Source of the DNA: an uncultured Frankiales bacterium
GTDB taxonomy: Bacteria > Actinomycetota > Actinomycetes > Mycobacteriales > SCTD01
NCBI GenBank assembly: GCA_946479905.1
Contig: CAMLIA010000018.1
Span: forward strand, 1-37,524
DNA length: 37,524 nucleotides
Direction: 5' to 3'
In this document: positions 13,406 through 19,088 of the stretch, piece by piece
Position numbering within the stretch: position 1 is the stretch's first letter
Layout of the letters: the number at the start of each line of letters is the position of its first letter
Translations under genes and position numbers: made by a program
Notes under the pieces: model-generated
Seen by the model: only the letters and a program-made list of their open reading frames with translations
Databases searched by the model: none
Told to the model about the DNA's origin: nothing

Positions 13406-13707
13406 GGCTGGGGGTCCTCCTCGATGTCGAGGTCCAGGTCGAGCACGTCGAACCCGGCGCCCCGGAGCGCGGCGAGCGCGCGGGCGGCGTGGCTGCGGCG
13501 CTTGGCGAGGCAGTCGGGGCCGATGCCGGCCTGGCGGCTGGCGAGCACCTCGAGGGGGCGGCCGCACACGGCGCACCGGTCGGCGCCCCGGAGCGCGGCG
13601 GCCACCTGCTGCCCTCGTTCGAGGTCGCGGGCGTCGGCGGACTCGAGGAGCTTCACGGCGAGGGCGGCGGCCTTGCCTGGGTGCTGTGCGGCGTAGGTGG
13701 CGTACAT
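13402..13707 (-). CDS. Zinc-ribbon protein (DUF6011-like)
   Basis: 101 residues from ATG 13707. CAVCGRPLEVLASRQAGIGPDC fits the CxxCgRpL...S...GiGPxC signature of DUF6011-type phage and plasmid zinc proteins. The N-terminus is helical (AALAVKLLESADARDLERGQ) and the end is acidic (DLDLDIEEDPQP). Function of the family is not known. It is the first gene after a 110-bp gap with a strong hairpin. Confidence 0.7.
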   Translation of the reverse strand: MYATYAAQHPGKAAALAVKLLESADARDLERGQQVAAALRGADRCAVCGRPLEVLASRQAGIGPDCLAKRRSHAARALAALRGAGFDVLDLDLDIEEDPQP

Positions 13708-13780
13708 CGGTGCTCCTCTCCGGGTGTTCGGGCGCGTCGAGGAAGACCCCCGGGCGGCGTGGGTGGTGCGGGTGATGGGT

Positions 13781-13823
13781 GGTAAGCGCCGGCCCCGACG
13801 GCGGGGCGGGGCCGGCGTTACCG
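13781..13823. terminator. Strong GC-rich hairpin at the end of the GIY-YIG gene
   Basis: GGTAA-G-CGCCGGCCCC (13781-13796) pairs with GGGGCCGGCG-TTACC (13808-13822), with one bulged base and a GC-rich loop. It overlaps the stop codon of the GIY-YIG gene (13818-13820). There is no T run after the stem on the - strand, so it is either an attenuator/leaky terminator or an RNA-stabilising structure at the border between the first two early genes and the rest. Confidence 0.55.
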
Positions 13824-14396
13824 GAGGGCGACGACCGGGGCGGCCGTCGGGCGGCCGCTCGTGGCAGGAGTGGTGGGTGGTCGAGCGATGGACCCGGTCG
13901 TCGTGGTCGGCCCCTCCCCACGCATGGCGCCCGGCCGGTCGGACGCGGCGGGGGCGCCTCCCGGGTTGGCGACGTCGCCGGCCGTGGACGGTCCGGTGGC
14001 GGAGGAGGAGCCGGCCGCGGCGGCCGGGCGTCGGACGTTCCAGATGGGTGCGAGTTCGGCGATGAGCCGGGCTTCGTGGTCGGAGCGGTCGGCGAGGGTG
14101 GCGGGCTGGGCGACGATGCACGCCACGTCGAACCGCCAGGGGGCGGAGCGGGCGTGCTCGCGGAGGCGGCCGGCGATGCTGACGGTCGTCCCCACGTACA
14201 GGACCTCGCCGGCGGCGTCGCGGGCGACGTATACCACCGGGCCCTTGTGGGAGCGTTCGACGCCGGCGAGCGGGATCTCGCTCGAGCGGAGCTCGGCCCG
14301 GCACGGGTCGCACTCGAAGAGCACGGTGGCGTGGTGGCGGAACTCGACGGCACCGCAACGCACGCAGGCGATGGGTTGGCGGAGGGCGGACGTCAT
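13818..14396 (-). CDS. GIY-YIG domain nuclease-like protein
   Basis: 192 residues from ATG 14396 (ATGA overlap with the Cro-like gene). It has an N-terminal zinc ribbon, CVRCGAVEF ... CDPCRAEL, then the GIY-YIG core PVVYVARDAAGEVLYVGTT, followed by SIAGRLREHA with the conserved Arg and HEARLIAELAPIWN, where the catalytic Glu and the late Asn/Pro region are expected. The last 60 residues are a disordered Ala/Gly/Pro/Thr tail. Likely an early phage endonuclease; a UvrC-like or homing role cannot be separated. Confidence 0.72.
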   Translation of the reverse strand: MTSALRQPIACVRCGAVEFRHHATVLFECDPCRAELRSSEIPLAGVERSHKGPVVYVARDAAGEVLYVGTTVSIAGRLREHARSAPWRFDVACIVAQPATLADRSDHEARLIAELAPIWNVRRPAAAAGSSSATGPSTAGDVANPGGAPAASDRPGAMRGEGPTTTTGSIARPPTTPATSGRPTAAPVVALR

Positions 14397-14680
14397 GCCA
14401 CGGCCGTCGACTTGCGGAGGTTCCGGTCGTGGGCCATGCGCTGGAGGAGCTCCTCGATCCCGACGTTGTAGAGGCGGGCCATGACGAGGACGACGTGACC
14501 GGGCGGGTAGGCGCGCCCGACCTCGTAGGCGCTGACGGCCGGCTGGCCGAGATTGAACGCTGCGCCGGCCTGGATCTGCGTGAGGCCGGCGGCGACCCGG
14601 AGGTCGCGGAGGTACTCGCCGAAGGTCGGATCGTCCGCTGCGGTGTCCTCGGGATGGATCATCACGGCGTGTTCTATCAC
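14393..14680 (-). CDS. XRE-family regulator, Cro-like, first gene of the leftward operon
   Basis: 95 residues. Its HTH is EYLRDLRVAAGLTQIQAGAA, FNLGQPAVSAYEVGRAYPPG, the standard helix 2-turn-helix 3 of XRE regulators. ATG 14680 or the in-frame ATG 14662 (MIHPEDT) may be the true start. As the first gene of the lytic transcript, divergent from the putative repressor, it is placed like Cro. The candidate operators upstream suggest cross-regulation. Confidence 0.8.
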   Translation of the reverse strand: MIEHAVMIHPEDTAADDPTFGEYLRDLRVAAGLTQIQAGAAFNLGQPAVSAYEVGRAYPPGHVVLVMARLYNVGIEELLQRMAHDRNLRKSTAVA

Positions 14681-14730
14681 GACTCGCGATGAATAACAAG
14701 GGTGTAACTGCGAACGCCCGTTCTCCCGAT

Positions 14731-14750
14731 GGTGTGAATTTGGTCACACC
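14731..14750. promoter_or_regulatory. Inverted repeat GGTGTGAATTTGGTCACACC
   Basis: Perfect 7-bp arms with a 6-bp spacer in the middle of the divergent control region. A second kind of operator, distinct from the TATCAC-type sites; it may be bound by the Cro-like protein or by a host factor (the arms resemble CRP-like GTGTGA/TCACAC half-sites). Confidence 0.6.
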
Positions 14751-14769
14751 TCTTCCCGAACCCTCCGAA

Positions 14770-14786
14770 TATCACGCACCATGATA
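14770..14786. promoter_or_regulatory. TATCAC-type operator, site 1
   Basis: TATCACGCACCATGATA, a 17-bp dyad with TATCA/TGATA arms. It differs from the site at 17567-17583 at two positions only. Confidence 0.65.
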
Positions 14787-14858
14787 AATGCGAGTAGTCA
14801 TCGCGCCCGTCGGAGAAACCCCCCGATGAGGGGGTGGTGCCACAGTTACCCACCCCCG

Positions 14859-14875
14859 TATCACTAAGGTTGATA
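14859..14875. promoter_or_regulatory. TATCAC-type operator, site 2 (repressor leader)
   Basis: TATCACTAAGGTTGATA lies 21 bp before the repressor ATG, next to its ribosome-binding site. This is well placed for repressor autoregulation. Confidence 0.65.
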
Positions 14876-14896
14876 ACTCATGGAGGACGGGAAGGG

Positions 14897-15295
14897 ATGC
14901 TGGTGACGGCCGAATCGCTCGCCGAGAAGAGGCAGAGGGCCTTCGGCAACGCACTGCGACAAGTCCTGAGGGTGACGGGCGTAACCCAACAGGAGCTCGC
15001 CGAGGCCATCGGACGGAAGCAACCGATGGTGTCGGGCTGGATCAACGGCAACCGGGCTCCCGAGACGCCCGATCTCGCGTTCGACGTCGAGCGCGCCCTC
15101 GGCGTCGACCCCGGCACGCTCACGGTGCACCTCGGCTACCTGCCCCCGGAGGCGGTCCGCACGGTCGCCAGCTTCGAGAGTGTTCTCCTGGCCGACTCCG
15201 GCCTGAGCGACGACGAGAAGGAGCTACTCCTCGCCGGCTACCGGGCCGCCAAGAAGCGCAAGAGGAAGATCGGGCGCCGACCCAAGGAGAGCTAG
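14897..15295 (+). CDS. XRE-family repressor (putative immunity repressor)
   Basis: 132 residues. ATG 14897 is preferred to an upstream in-frame start at 14834, because it follows purine-rich GGAGG...GGGAAGG sequence and the operator. HTH: FGNALRQVLRVTGVTQQELA, EAIGRKQPMVSGWINGNRAP, then AFDVERALGVDPGTL, a complete XRE fold. The C-terminal 45 residues (SGLSDDEKELLLAGYRAAKK) end in a Lys/Arg-rich tail. There is no LexA-like peptidase, so RecA-driven self-cleavage is not expected. It is divergent from the lytic operon and is the best candidate for the lysogeny repressor. Confidence 0.78.
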   Translation: MLVTAESLAEKRQRAFGNALRQVLRVTGVTQQELAEAIGRKQPMVSGWINGNRAPETPDLAFDVERALGVDPGTLTVHLGYLPPEAVRTVASFESVLLADSGLSDDEKELLLAGYRAAKKRKRKIGRRPKES

Positions 15296-15741
15296 GCCGT
15301 CGGCTCCATGGCTGCCCGTTCGATCGCGGCGGCCGCGAGGGTCATGGCCGCTTCGAGGCGCTGCACGCGCTCCCGGAGCCACTCGTTCTCTTCCTCCAAC
15401 ACCGCCAGCCGGTCATCCTCCCGCTGGCTTCTCCCGGTCGCCTCTTTGCCCACGAACACATGTTCGCATGGGGGTGTGACAAGTAGCTCGGCGACGATCG
15501 CCTCGAGGAACGACATGATCGCCGGAGCGACGGCGGGATGCGTGAACGCGAGAATCGGGACGAGGTCGGCCACGGCCTCAACCGGGTCAGGATTCCCCGC
15601 CAGGCCGAGCTCGCGCATCCCCGGGTTCTCCGCCTGCATCTGCTGGGCGCACCGCCACACGCGCACGTAGGCCAGCGCCTCGTCGGCCAGCGCGCCCCGC
15701 GTCAGTTGACGCCCCTCGATGGTCGAGTGTCCCACGGTCAC
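15292..15741 (-). CDS. Coiled-coil protein of unknown function in the lysogeny arm
   Basis: 149 residues if GTG 15741 is the start (VTVGHSTIEG); GTG 15735 is possible. The frame stays open further upstream but that part lacks gene-like character. Visible: helical RGALADEALAYVRVWRCAQQ, a middle LVPILAFTHPAVAPAIMSFL, and a C-terminal coiled coil (LAVLEEENEWLRERVQRLEA). Its stop overlaps the repressor stop by 3 bp (convergent). It may be a regulator partner or lysogenic-conversion gene. Confidence 0.55.
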   Translation of the reverse strand: MTVGHSTIEGRQLTRGALADEALAYVRVWRCAQQMQAENPGMRELGLAGNPDPVEAVADLVPILAFTHPAVAPAIMSFLEAIVAELLVTPPCEHVFVGKEATGRSQREDDRLAVLEEENEWLRERVQRLEAAMTLAAAAIERAAMEPTA

Positions 15742-15816
15742 CGTTCGATCCCCCCGATCGTTCTCCGCCGCCGCCGGCCTTTGGTCTGGACCGGACGATG
15801 CGGAGACTAGCCCCGA

Positions 15817-15839
15817 AGCGTTGAGGTTTTCCCAACGCT
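15817..15839. promoter_or_regulatory. Inverted repeat AGCGTTG-N9-CAACGCT
   Basis: Perfect 7-bp arms around AGGTTTTCC, about 75 bp upstream of the coiled-coil gene on the - strand. Likely an operator for that gene. Confidence 0.5.
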
Positions 15840-15948
15840 CGGCGTCGTTGGTGCGGCCCGGGCCGCCGCCAGCGGCCCATCCTGCGGGCCGGATTTGGGC
15901 CGATGGGCCGGTCACGGGCCGGTCCTCGACTTGACCTCGCCCATGCCA

Positions 15949-16016
15949 CTGACCTGCGGCTACTAAGCGCATTGTTGCTGGTCAGACCAACAATCACTTT
16001 AGTAGGAGCAGGTCAG
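15949..16016. repeat. 68-bp nested palindrome
   Basis: Outer arms 15949-15966 and 15999-16016 match at 16 of 18 positions (CTGACCTG...CTACTAA / TTAGTAG...CAGGTCAG). Inside them, ATTGTTG (15971-15977) and CAACAAT (15988-15994) form a second perfect pair with equal 4-base offsets. The centre is CTGGTCAGAC. It could be the integrase/excisionase core region or a large operator. Confidence 0.9.
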
Positions 16017-16163
16017 GCGGGTCGGCAGGACTGTCCCCCGCCTACAGACCGGCTCGCTGCACATCACGTCCCTGACCTGCGGGTTCGCCCTCCGCAGGGT
16101 GGTCGTGGGCCGGTGATGGGCCGGTACTCGCCAGCCGCTCGGCGGCGCTGTACCCTCGGCCGC

Positions 16164-16334
16164 ATGCGGCGGCGGCGGACGGTACGGATCGTGGTGGGGC
16201 TCTTGCTGGCGGCGGCGGCGGTGGCCGCAGGATCGCCGGCCGGGACGCAGAGCGTGCCCCGGTGCTCGTCGCACGCTGACGCGCGGCGCCTCGGCTACCG
16301 CTACTGCGAGGGCCCGGGCGGCTACGCCCGATGA
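16164..16334 (+). CDS. Small secreted peptide, 56 residues
   Basis: ATG 16164; MRRRRTVRIV then a hydrophobic core (VGLLLAAAAVAAG) and a signal-peptidase-like AGS-PAG site near residue 25, followed by a 30-residue mature part with two cysteines (PRCSSHADARRLGYRYCEGP). It is carried on the + strand next to the integrase, so it may be expressed from the prophage. The two Cys could form a disulphide outside the cell. No family recognised; a spurious frame is possible. Confidence 0.45.
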   Translation: MRRRRTVRIVVGLLLAAAAVAAGSPAGTQSVPRCSSHADARRLGYRYCEGPGGYAR

Positions 16335-16340
16335 CCTGAC

Positions 16341-17546
16341 CTAGACGAGCTCGGCCGCCACGCCGGCCGGCGCCGGCGCCCCGAGCATGGCCTCGACGGC
16401 CTCGCGCGTCCGCTCCTCGTTGTCCTCCCACAGGTGCCCGTAGGTGTCGAGGGTCTCCATGGCCGAGGCGTGCCCGAGGCGGGCCTGGACGACCTTCACC
16501 GACTCGCCGTGGCGGATCAGGAGCGACGCGTAGAAGTGGCGGAGGTCGTGGAGCGTCAGGTCCTGGTTCACGGGGACCATCTCGCCGTCGCGCTGGACCT
16601 TCGCGCGGGCCAGCGCCGCCGACCACACCTCGTGGAGCCGGTTGCGCCGCACCGGCCCGCCCTTCTCGTTGGTGAACACGAGCCGGTGATGCCGGCGCTC
16701 GAGATCCTGCCGCCCGGACGTCGAGTCCAGGAGGTCGAGGCCGGTGGCGGGGAACGCGGCTAGGTGCTCGGCCAGAGCGGAGACGACGACCGGGGGGAGC
16801 GGGACGGAGCGGTGGCTCGCGTCGGTCTTCGGCGGGCCGATGTAGAGCTCGCCGCGCGCTGGCATGACCATCTGATGATCGACCCGGAGCGAGCGGCGCA
16901 GCATGTCGAGCTCGGCGACCGTGAGGCCGAGCACCTCCCCGGAGCGGAGGCCGGCGCCGGCGGCGACGACCCCGATGGTCCGGTAGCGGTCCGGGAGCGC
17001 GGCGAGGATCGCCTGGACCTCGTCGACGGCGGGGGGTGCGACCTCGACCTTCGGCTTCTTCGGGAGCTTGACCGCCTTGCTGCAGGGTGACTCGGCGATC
17101 ACCCGGTCGGCGACTGCGGCCAGGAAGATCGATCGGAGCGAGGCGTACACGGCCTCCAGCGTCGTCGGTGCGAGGTGGGCGGCCCGGTCCTTGACCCAGC
17201 CCTGGATCGTCGACGGGCGGATAGATGCGATGGGCCGGTCCTCGAAGAACGGGAAGACGTGGATCCGGAGGTTGCTCTCGATCTTCGCCTTCGTGTTCGG
17301 GCGATGCACCTGCACGGCCTGCCACTCGCGGGCGTACTCGCCGAAGGTGCGGCGGCCGGCGCGCGGATCGATCCACGAGCCGCGGGCGATGTCGGCCTCC
17401 GCCGTCGCGGCCCACGCGCGCGCGTCCTCGAGCTTCGGGAACGTCCTCGATCGCTCCCCCGTCGGGCCTGACACCCGGGCCCGGTAGCGGACCGGGCCGA
17501 GCGTCCCGTCCTTGCGATCCCGTCGCCGCTTCTCGATCTTCGCCAT
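16341..17546 (-). CDS. int: Phage integrase, tyrosine recombinase
   Basis: 401 residues, full length for an actinophage integrase. N-terminal arm-binding domain (RYRARVSGPTGERSRTFPKL), core-binding domain (TFGEYAREWQAVQVHRPNTK ... TIQGWVKDRAAHLAPTTLEA) and catalytic domain with Arg in GAGLRSGEVLGL, Lys near GPPKTDASHRSVPL, His-x-x-Arg in LTLHDLRHFYAS, His in ARLGHAS and the nucleophile Tyr in ETLDTYGHLW. It catalyses integration and, with a directionality factor not identified here, excision. An operator-like dyad lies immediately upstream of the ATG. Confidence 0.95.
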   Translation of the reverse strand: MAKIEKRRRDRKDGTLGPVRYRARVSGPTGERSRTFPKLEDARAWAATAEADIARGSWIDPRAGRRTFGEYAREWQAVQVHRPNTKAKIESNLRIHVFPFFEDRPIASIRPSTIQGWVKDRAAHLAPTTLEAVYASLRSIFLAAVADRVIAESPCSKAVKLPKKPKVEVAPPAVDEVQAILAALPDRYRTIGVVAAGAGLRSGEVLGLTVAELDMLRRSLRVDHQMVMPARGELYIGPPKTDASHRSVPLPPVVVSALAEHLAAFPATGLDLLDSTSGRQDLERRHHRLVFTNEKGGPVRRNRLHEVWSAALARAKVQRDGEMVPVNQDLTLHDLRHFYASLLIRHGESVKVVQARLGHASAMETLDTYGHLWEDNEERTREAVEAMLGAPAPAGVAAELV

Positions 17547-17555
17547 AGCCGCCGA

Positions 17556-17583
17556 TGATACCCGAGTATCACGCCCCTTGATA
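17556..17583. promoter_or_regulatory. TATCAC-type operator pair between int and the rightward cassette
   Basis: TATCACGCCCCTTGATA (17567-17583) matches site 1 of the control region at 15 of 17 positions. It overlaps a second dyad, TGATACCCGAGTATCA (17556-17571). Together they sit 10 bp from the integrase ATG and cover the -35 of the rightward promoter. Confidence 0.65.
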
Positions 17584-17606
17584 TCCCATGCTGCATGCTT
17601 TATCGT
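17578..17606 (+). promoter_or_regulatory. Rightward promoter TTGATA-N17-TATCGT
   Basis: TTGATA (17578-17583), 17-bp spacer, TATCGT (17601-17606). Transcription would start close to ATG 17615, giving a leaderless mRNA, which is common in actinobacteria. The -35 is part of the operator, so repression by the lysogeny repressor is expected. Confidence 0.55.
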
Positions 17607-17614
17607 TTAGCGTG

Positions 17615-17827
17615 ATGACCGACTCCCCTTCCCCCACCGCCGTGTGCGACGTCTGCCAGTCCCGGCAGGCGCTCGTCACGCTTGGCGTCGTCGACTACTG
17701 CGCCATCTGCGCCCCGGCCCTCGACGGCGCCGGCGTGGCTGTTGGCCGGGCGCTCCACCCGAGTTCCCTCCCGGCGCTCGAGCTCACCGCCGACGACGAG
17801 CACGGCTTCCTCGTCGAGGCGTCATGA
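17615..17827 (+). CDS. Small zinc-ribbon protein
   Basis: 70 residues from ATG 17615 (an in-frame ATG at 17588 lies inside the promoter and is less likely). CDVCQSRQALVTLGVVDYCAIC is a C-x2-C...C-x2-C ribbon. The rest is hydrophobic and acidic. It is the first gene of the rightward cassette and overlaps the next start by ATGA. Function unknown. Confidence 0.6.
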   Translation: MTDSPSPTAVCDVCQSRQALVTLGVVDYCAICAPALDGAGVAVGRALHPSSLPALELTADDEHGFLVEAS

Positions 17828-18162
17828 CCACCCGCCTCTCCCCGACGCTCATCGGGTCGTGGCCGGAGCGTCGGCTCCACCCGAACGAGGACCCCACGTT
17901 CGTGCAGTTCGAGGCGTCGGCGCACTGCTGCGCCGAGTGCGGCGAAGGTCACGTCGACGGGCACGACAGCTCGACGCCGACGACCATCCAGGTCGCGTTC
18001 CGTGACGACCTCCCGGAGGGATCGCTCGACATCGAGATCCGGTGGACGGCGTTCGGGAAGCCGCAGCGCCTACTCCTCGACACCTGGGCGGCCGACGCTC
18101 TCGCCTCCGCTCTCCGCCAGGCGCACTTCGGCGACGGCGCCGGATGGAAGCCGGAGCGATGA
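17824..18162 (+). CDS. Phage protein of unknown function
   Basis: 112 residues from ATG 17824. HCCAECGEGHVDGH suggests one metal site. A beta-rich middle (TTIQVAFRDDLPEGSLDIEI RW) is followed by a helix (DTWAADALASALRQAHF). It resembles no family I know. Coupled on both sides by ATGA. Confidence 0.6.
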   Translation: MTTRLSPTLIGSWPERRLHPNEDPTFVQFEASAHCCAECGEGHVDGHDSSTPTTIQVAFRDDLPEGSLDIEIRWTAFGKPQRLLLDTWAADALASALRQAHFGDGAGWKPER

Positions 18163-18509
18163 CCGCCGAAAGCGTGAACCGCCTGCCGGTTAGCGAACCC
18201 CGCCGTGACGCTCAGAAGGAGACGGTTTCCGTGCTCCTGTTGGACGGCGTCGAGGGGCCGAGTGTGTACGTGAACGACTACCGGGTGGCGGGGCCGAAGC
18301 CGTGGGGCGGCGGCCAGATCGTCCGTGAGTGGACGGCGCAGCGGGCCGACCTGCTGCGGTCGCTCGGGCTGGAGCACGTCGGCTGGTGGGTCCCCACGAC
18401 CCTCGGCGGCGGCGCTGGCACGGACGTGTTCTTCGAGCTTGGCAACCCGCTCGTGGCTGACGCCGTCCGTGACGGCCACGCAATCCCGGCCTGGAAGGGG
18501 CAGCGGTGA
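18159..18509 (+). CDS. Phage protein carrying the MTAESVNRLP start element on the + strand
   Basis: 116 residues from ATG 18159. The N-terminus MTAESVNRLPVSEP comes from the 25-bp element shared with two leftward genes. The body, VSVLLLDGVEGPSVYVNDYR ... KPWGGGQIVREW ... TDVFFELGNPLVADAVRDGH, looks like a small mixed alpha/beta protein of unknown role. It has the 4-bp coupled overlaps typical of this phage. Confidence 0.65.
   Translation: MTAESVNRLPVSEPRRDAQKETVSVLLLDGVEGPSVYVNDYRVAGPKPWGGGQIVREWTAQRADLLRSLGLEHVGWWVPTTLGGGAGTDVFFELGNPLVADAVRDGHAIPAWKGQR
18165..18189 (+). repeat. 25-bp gene-start element, copy 3 (opposite strand)
   Basis: Same 25 bases as 6455-6479 and 11793-11817 but in the rightward orientation. 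It lies at the same codon position after the start. Confidence 0.95.
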
Positions 18510-18610
18510 CCGACGACCGTGCCCGCCGAGCGATCCGGCAGCGTCGCCTAACGCGCGAGATGGTCGGCCAGAACAGCCAACACTCCGGCGACCAGGGAAC
18601 GGGTCGGTGA
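18506..18610 (+). CDS. 34-residue small ORF
   Basis: GTG 18506 to TGA 18610, GTGA overlaps on both sides. Arg-rich start (DDRARRAIRQRRLTREM) and the end HSGDQGTGR, close to the SDDQEGPGR ending of leftward mini-ORFs. Confidence 0.4.
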   Translation: MTDDRARRAIRQRRLTREMVGQNSQHSGDQGTGR

Positions 18611-18852
18611 CGATGGTCGAGCTCGAGCAGGTCCGCTGCAGCGCTCGGACCGTCCTGCGCCCCGGTGACCACTGCTACGTGCGGGCCCGCGGTGCCGACA
18701 AGAGGGGGTTTCCGGGCCGGGTCCGGCGCATCCTCGACGAGCCGGCGGGTGTCGCCGTCGAGGTGGTCGTGTCTCGCCCCCACCGGCGCGCCGGCACCAT
18801 CCGGACCGTCACCCTCGACCGCGTGCAGCGCCGGCGACCACCGCCGACCTGA
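18607..18852 (+). CDS. Small basic beta-rich (KOW/SH3-like) protein
   Basis: 81 residues from GTG 18607 (or ATG 18613). RPGDHCYVRARGADKRGFPG, RVRRILDEPAGVAVEVVVS, then TIRTVTLDRVQRRR resembles a small SH3-like barrel of the KOW kind with a basic end. Possibly nucleic-acid binding. It is the last gene of the cassette before a 236-bp gap. Confidence 0.55.
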   Translation: MTMVELEQVRCSARTVLRPGDHCYVRARGADKRGFPGRVRRILDEPAGVAVEVVVSRPHRRAGTIRTVTLDRVQRRRPPPT

Positions 18853-18993
18853 CGTGGCTTGCGGCCTCCGTTGGCCCCCGCCGGCGCCTCTGTCCTGCCC
18901 TCCGCTGCGGCGCTGGGCGTGCCGGCGGGAAAACAACGGAGCGCCGATCTGAGGGTCCCACCTCATGGGGAAGTGGGGAGGGGCCCTCAGGCC

Positions 18994-19014
18994 GGCGCCC
19001 GATCCGCGGGCGCC
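18994..19014. terminator. Hairpin GGCGCCC-N7-GGGCGCC
   Basis: Perfect 7-bp arms in the gap after the small-gene cassette and before the XerC/D-like gene. No T run follows. Together with the next hairpin it may end the cassette transcript. Confidence 0.45.
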
Positions 19015-19027
19015 GAGCCCGACGACT

Positions 19028-19060
19028 GGCCCCCGGTGGCGGTTGGAACCCCCGGGGGCC
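19028..19060. terminator. Hairpin GGCCCCCGG / CCGGGGGCC
   Basis: 9-bp perfect arms (19028-19036 and 19052-19060), 15-base loop, 28 bp before the recombinase ATG. It could terminate the cassette or hide the recombinase ribosome-binding site (AAGGAG at 19070). Confidence 0.45.
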
Positions 19061-19088
19061 TCGACCAAGAAGGAGCGTTACCTCCAAG

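Larger units (their letters stand above)
14681..14896. promoter_or_regulatory. Divergent control region between Cro-like and repressor genes
   Basis: 216 bp with much lower GC than its surroundings. It contains a 20-bp dyad GGTGTGA-N6-TCACACC (14731-14750) and the operator-like sites listed separately. It must hold the leftward early promoter and the repressor promoter. No promoter boxes could be fixed with confidence. Confidence 0.7.
15742..16163. other. 422-bp palindrome-rich gene-free interval, candidate attP
   Basis: It lies downstream of the integrase end. It contains the 15817-15839 dyad, the 68-bp nested palindrome, repeated CTGACCTGC words at 15949, 16072 and (inverted) 16008, and a CCTGCGG/CCGCAGG dyad at 16076-16098. 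GC is locally low at 15960-16005. The layout (repeated arm-type words around an AT-rich core beside int) fits an attP, but the crossover core cannot be identified without a host sequence. Confidence 0.55.

Noticed and set aside
15742..15972. N-terminal extension of the coiled-coil gene to 15972
   Set aside because: The frame is open but composition is unlike a protein, and it would run through the 15817 dyad and the 68-bp palindrome. GTG 15741 or 15735 is more likely.
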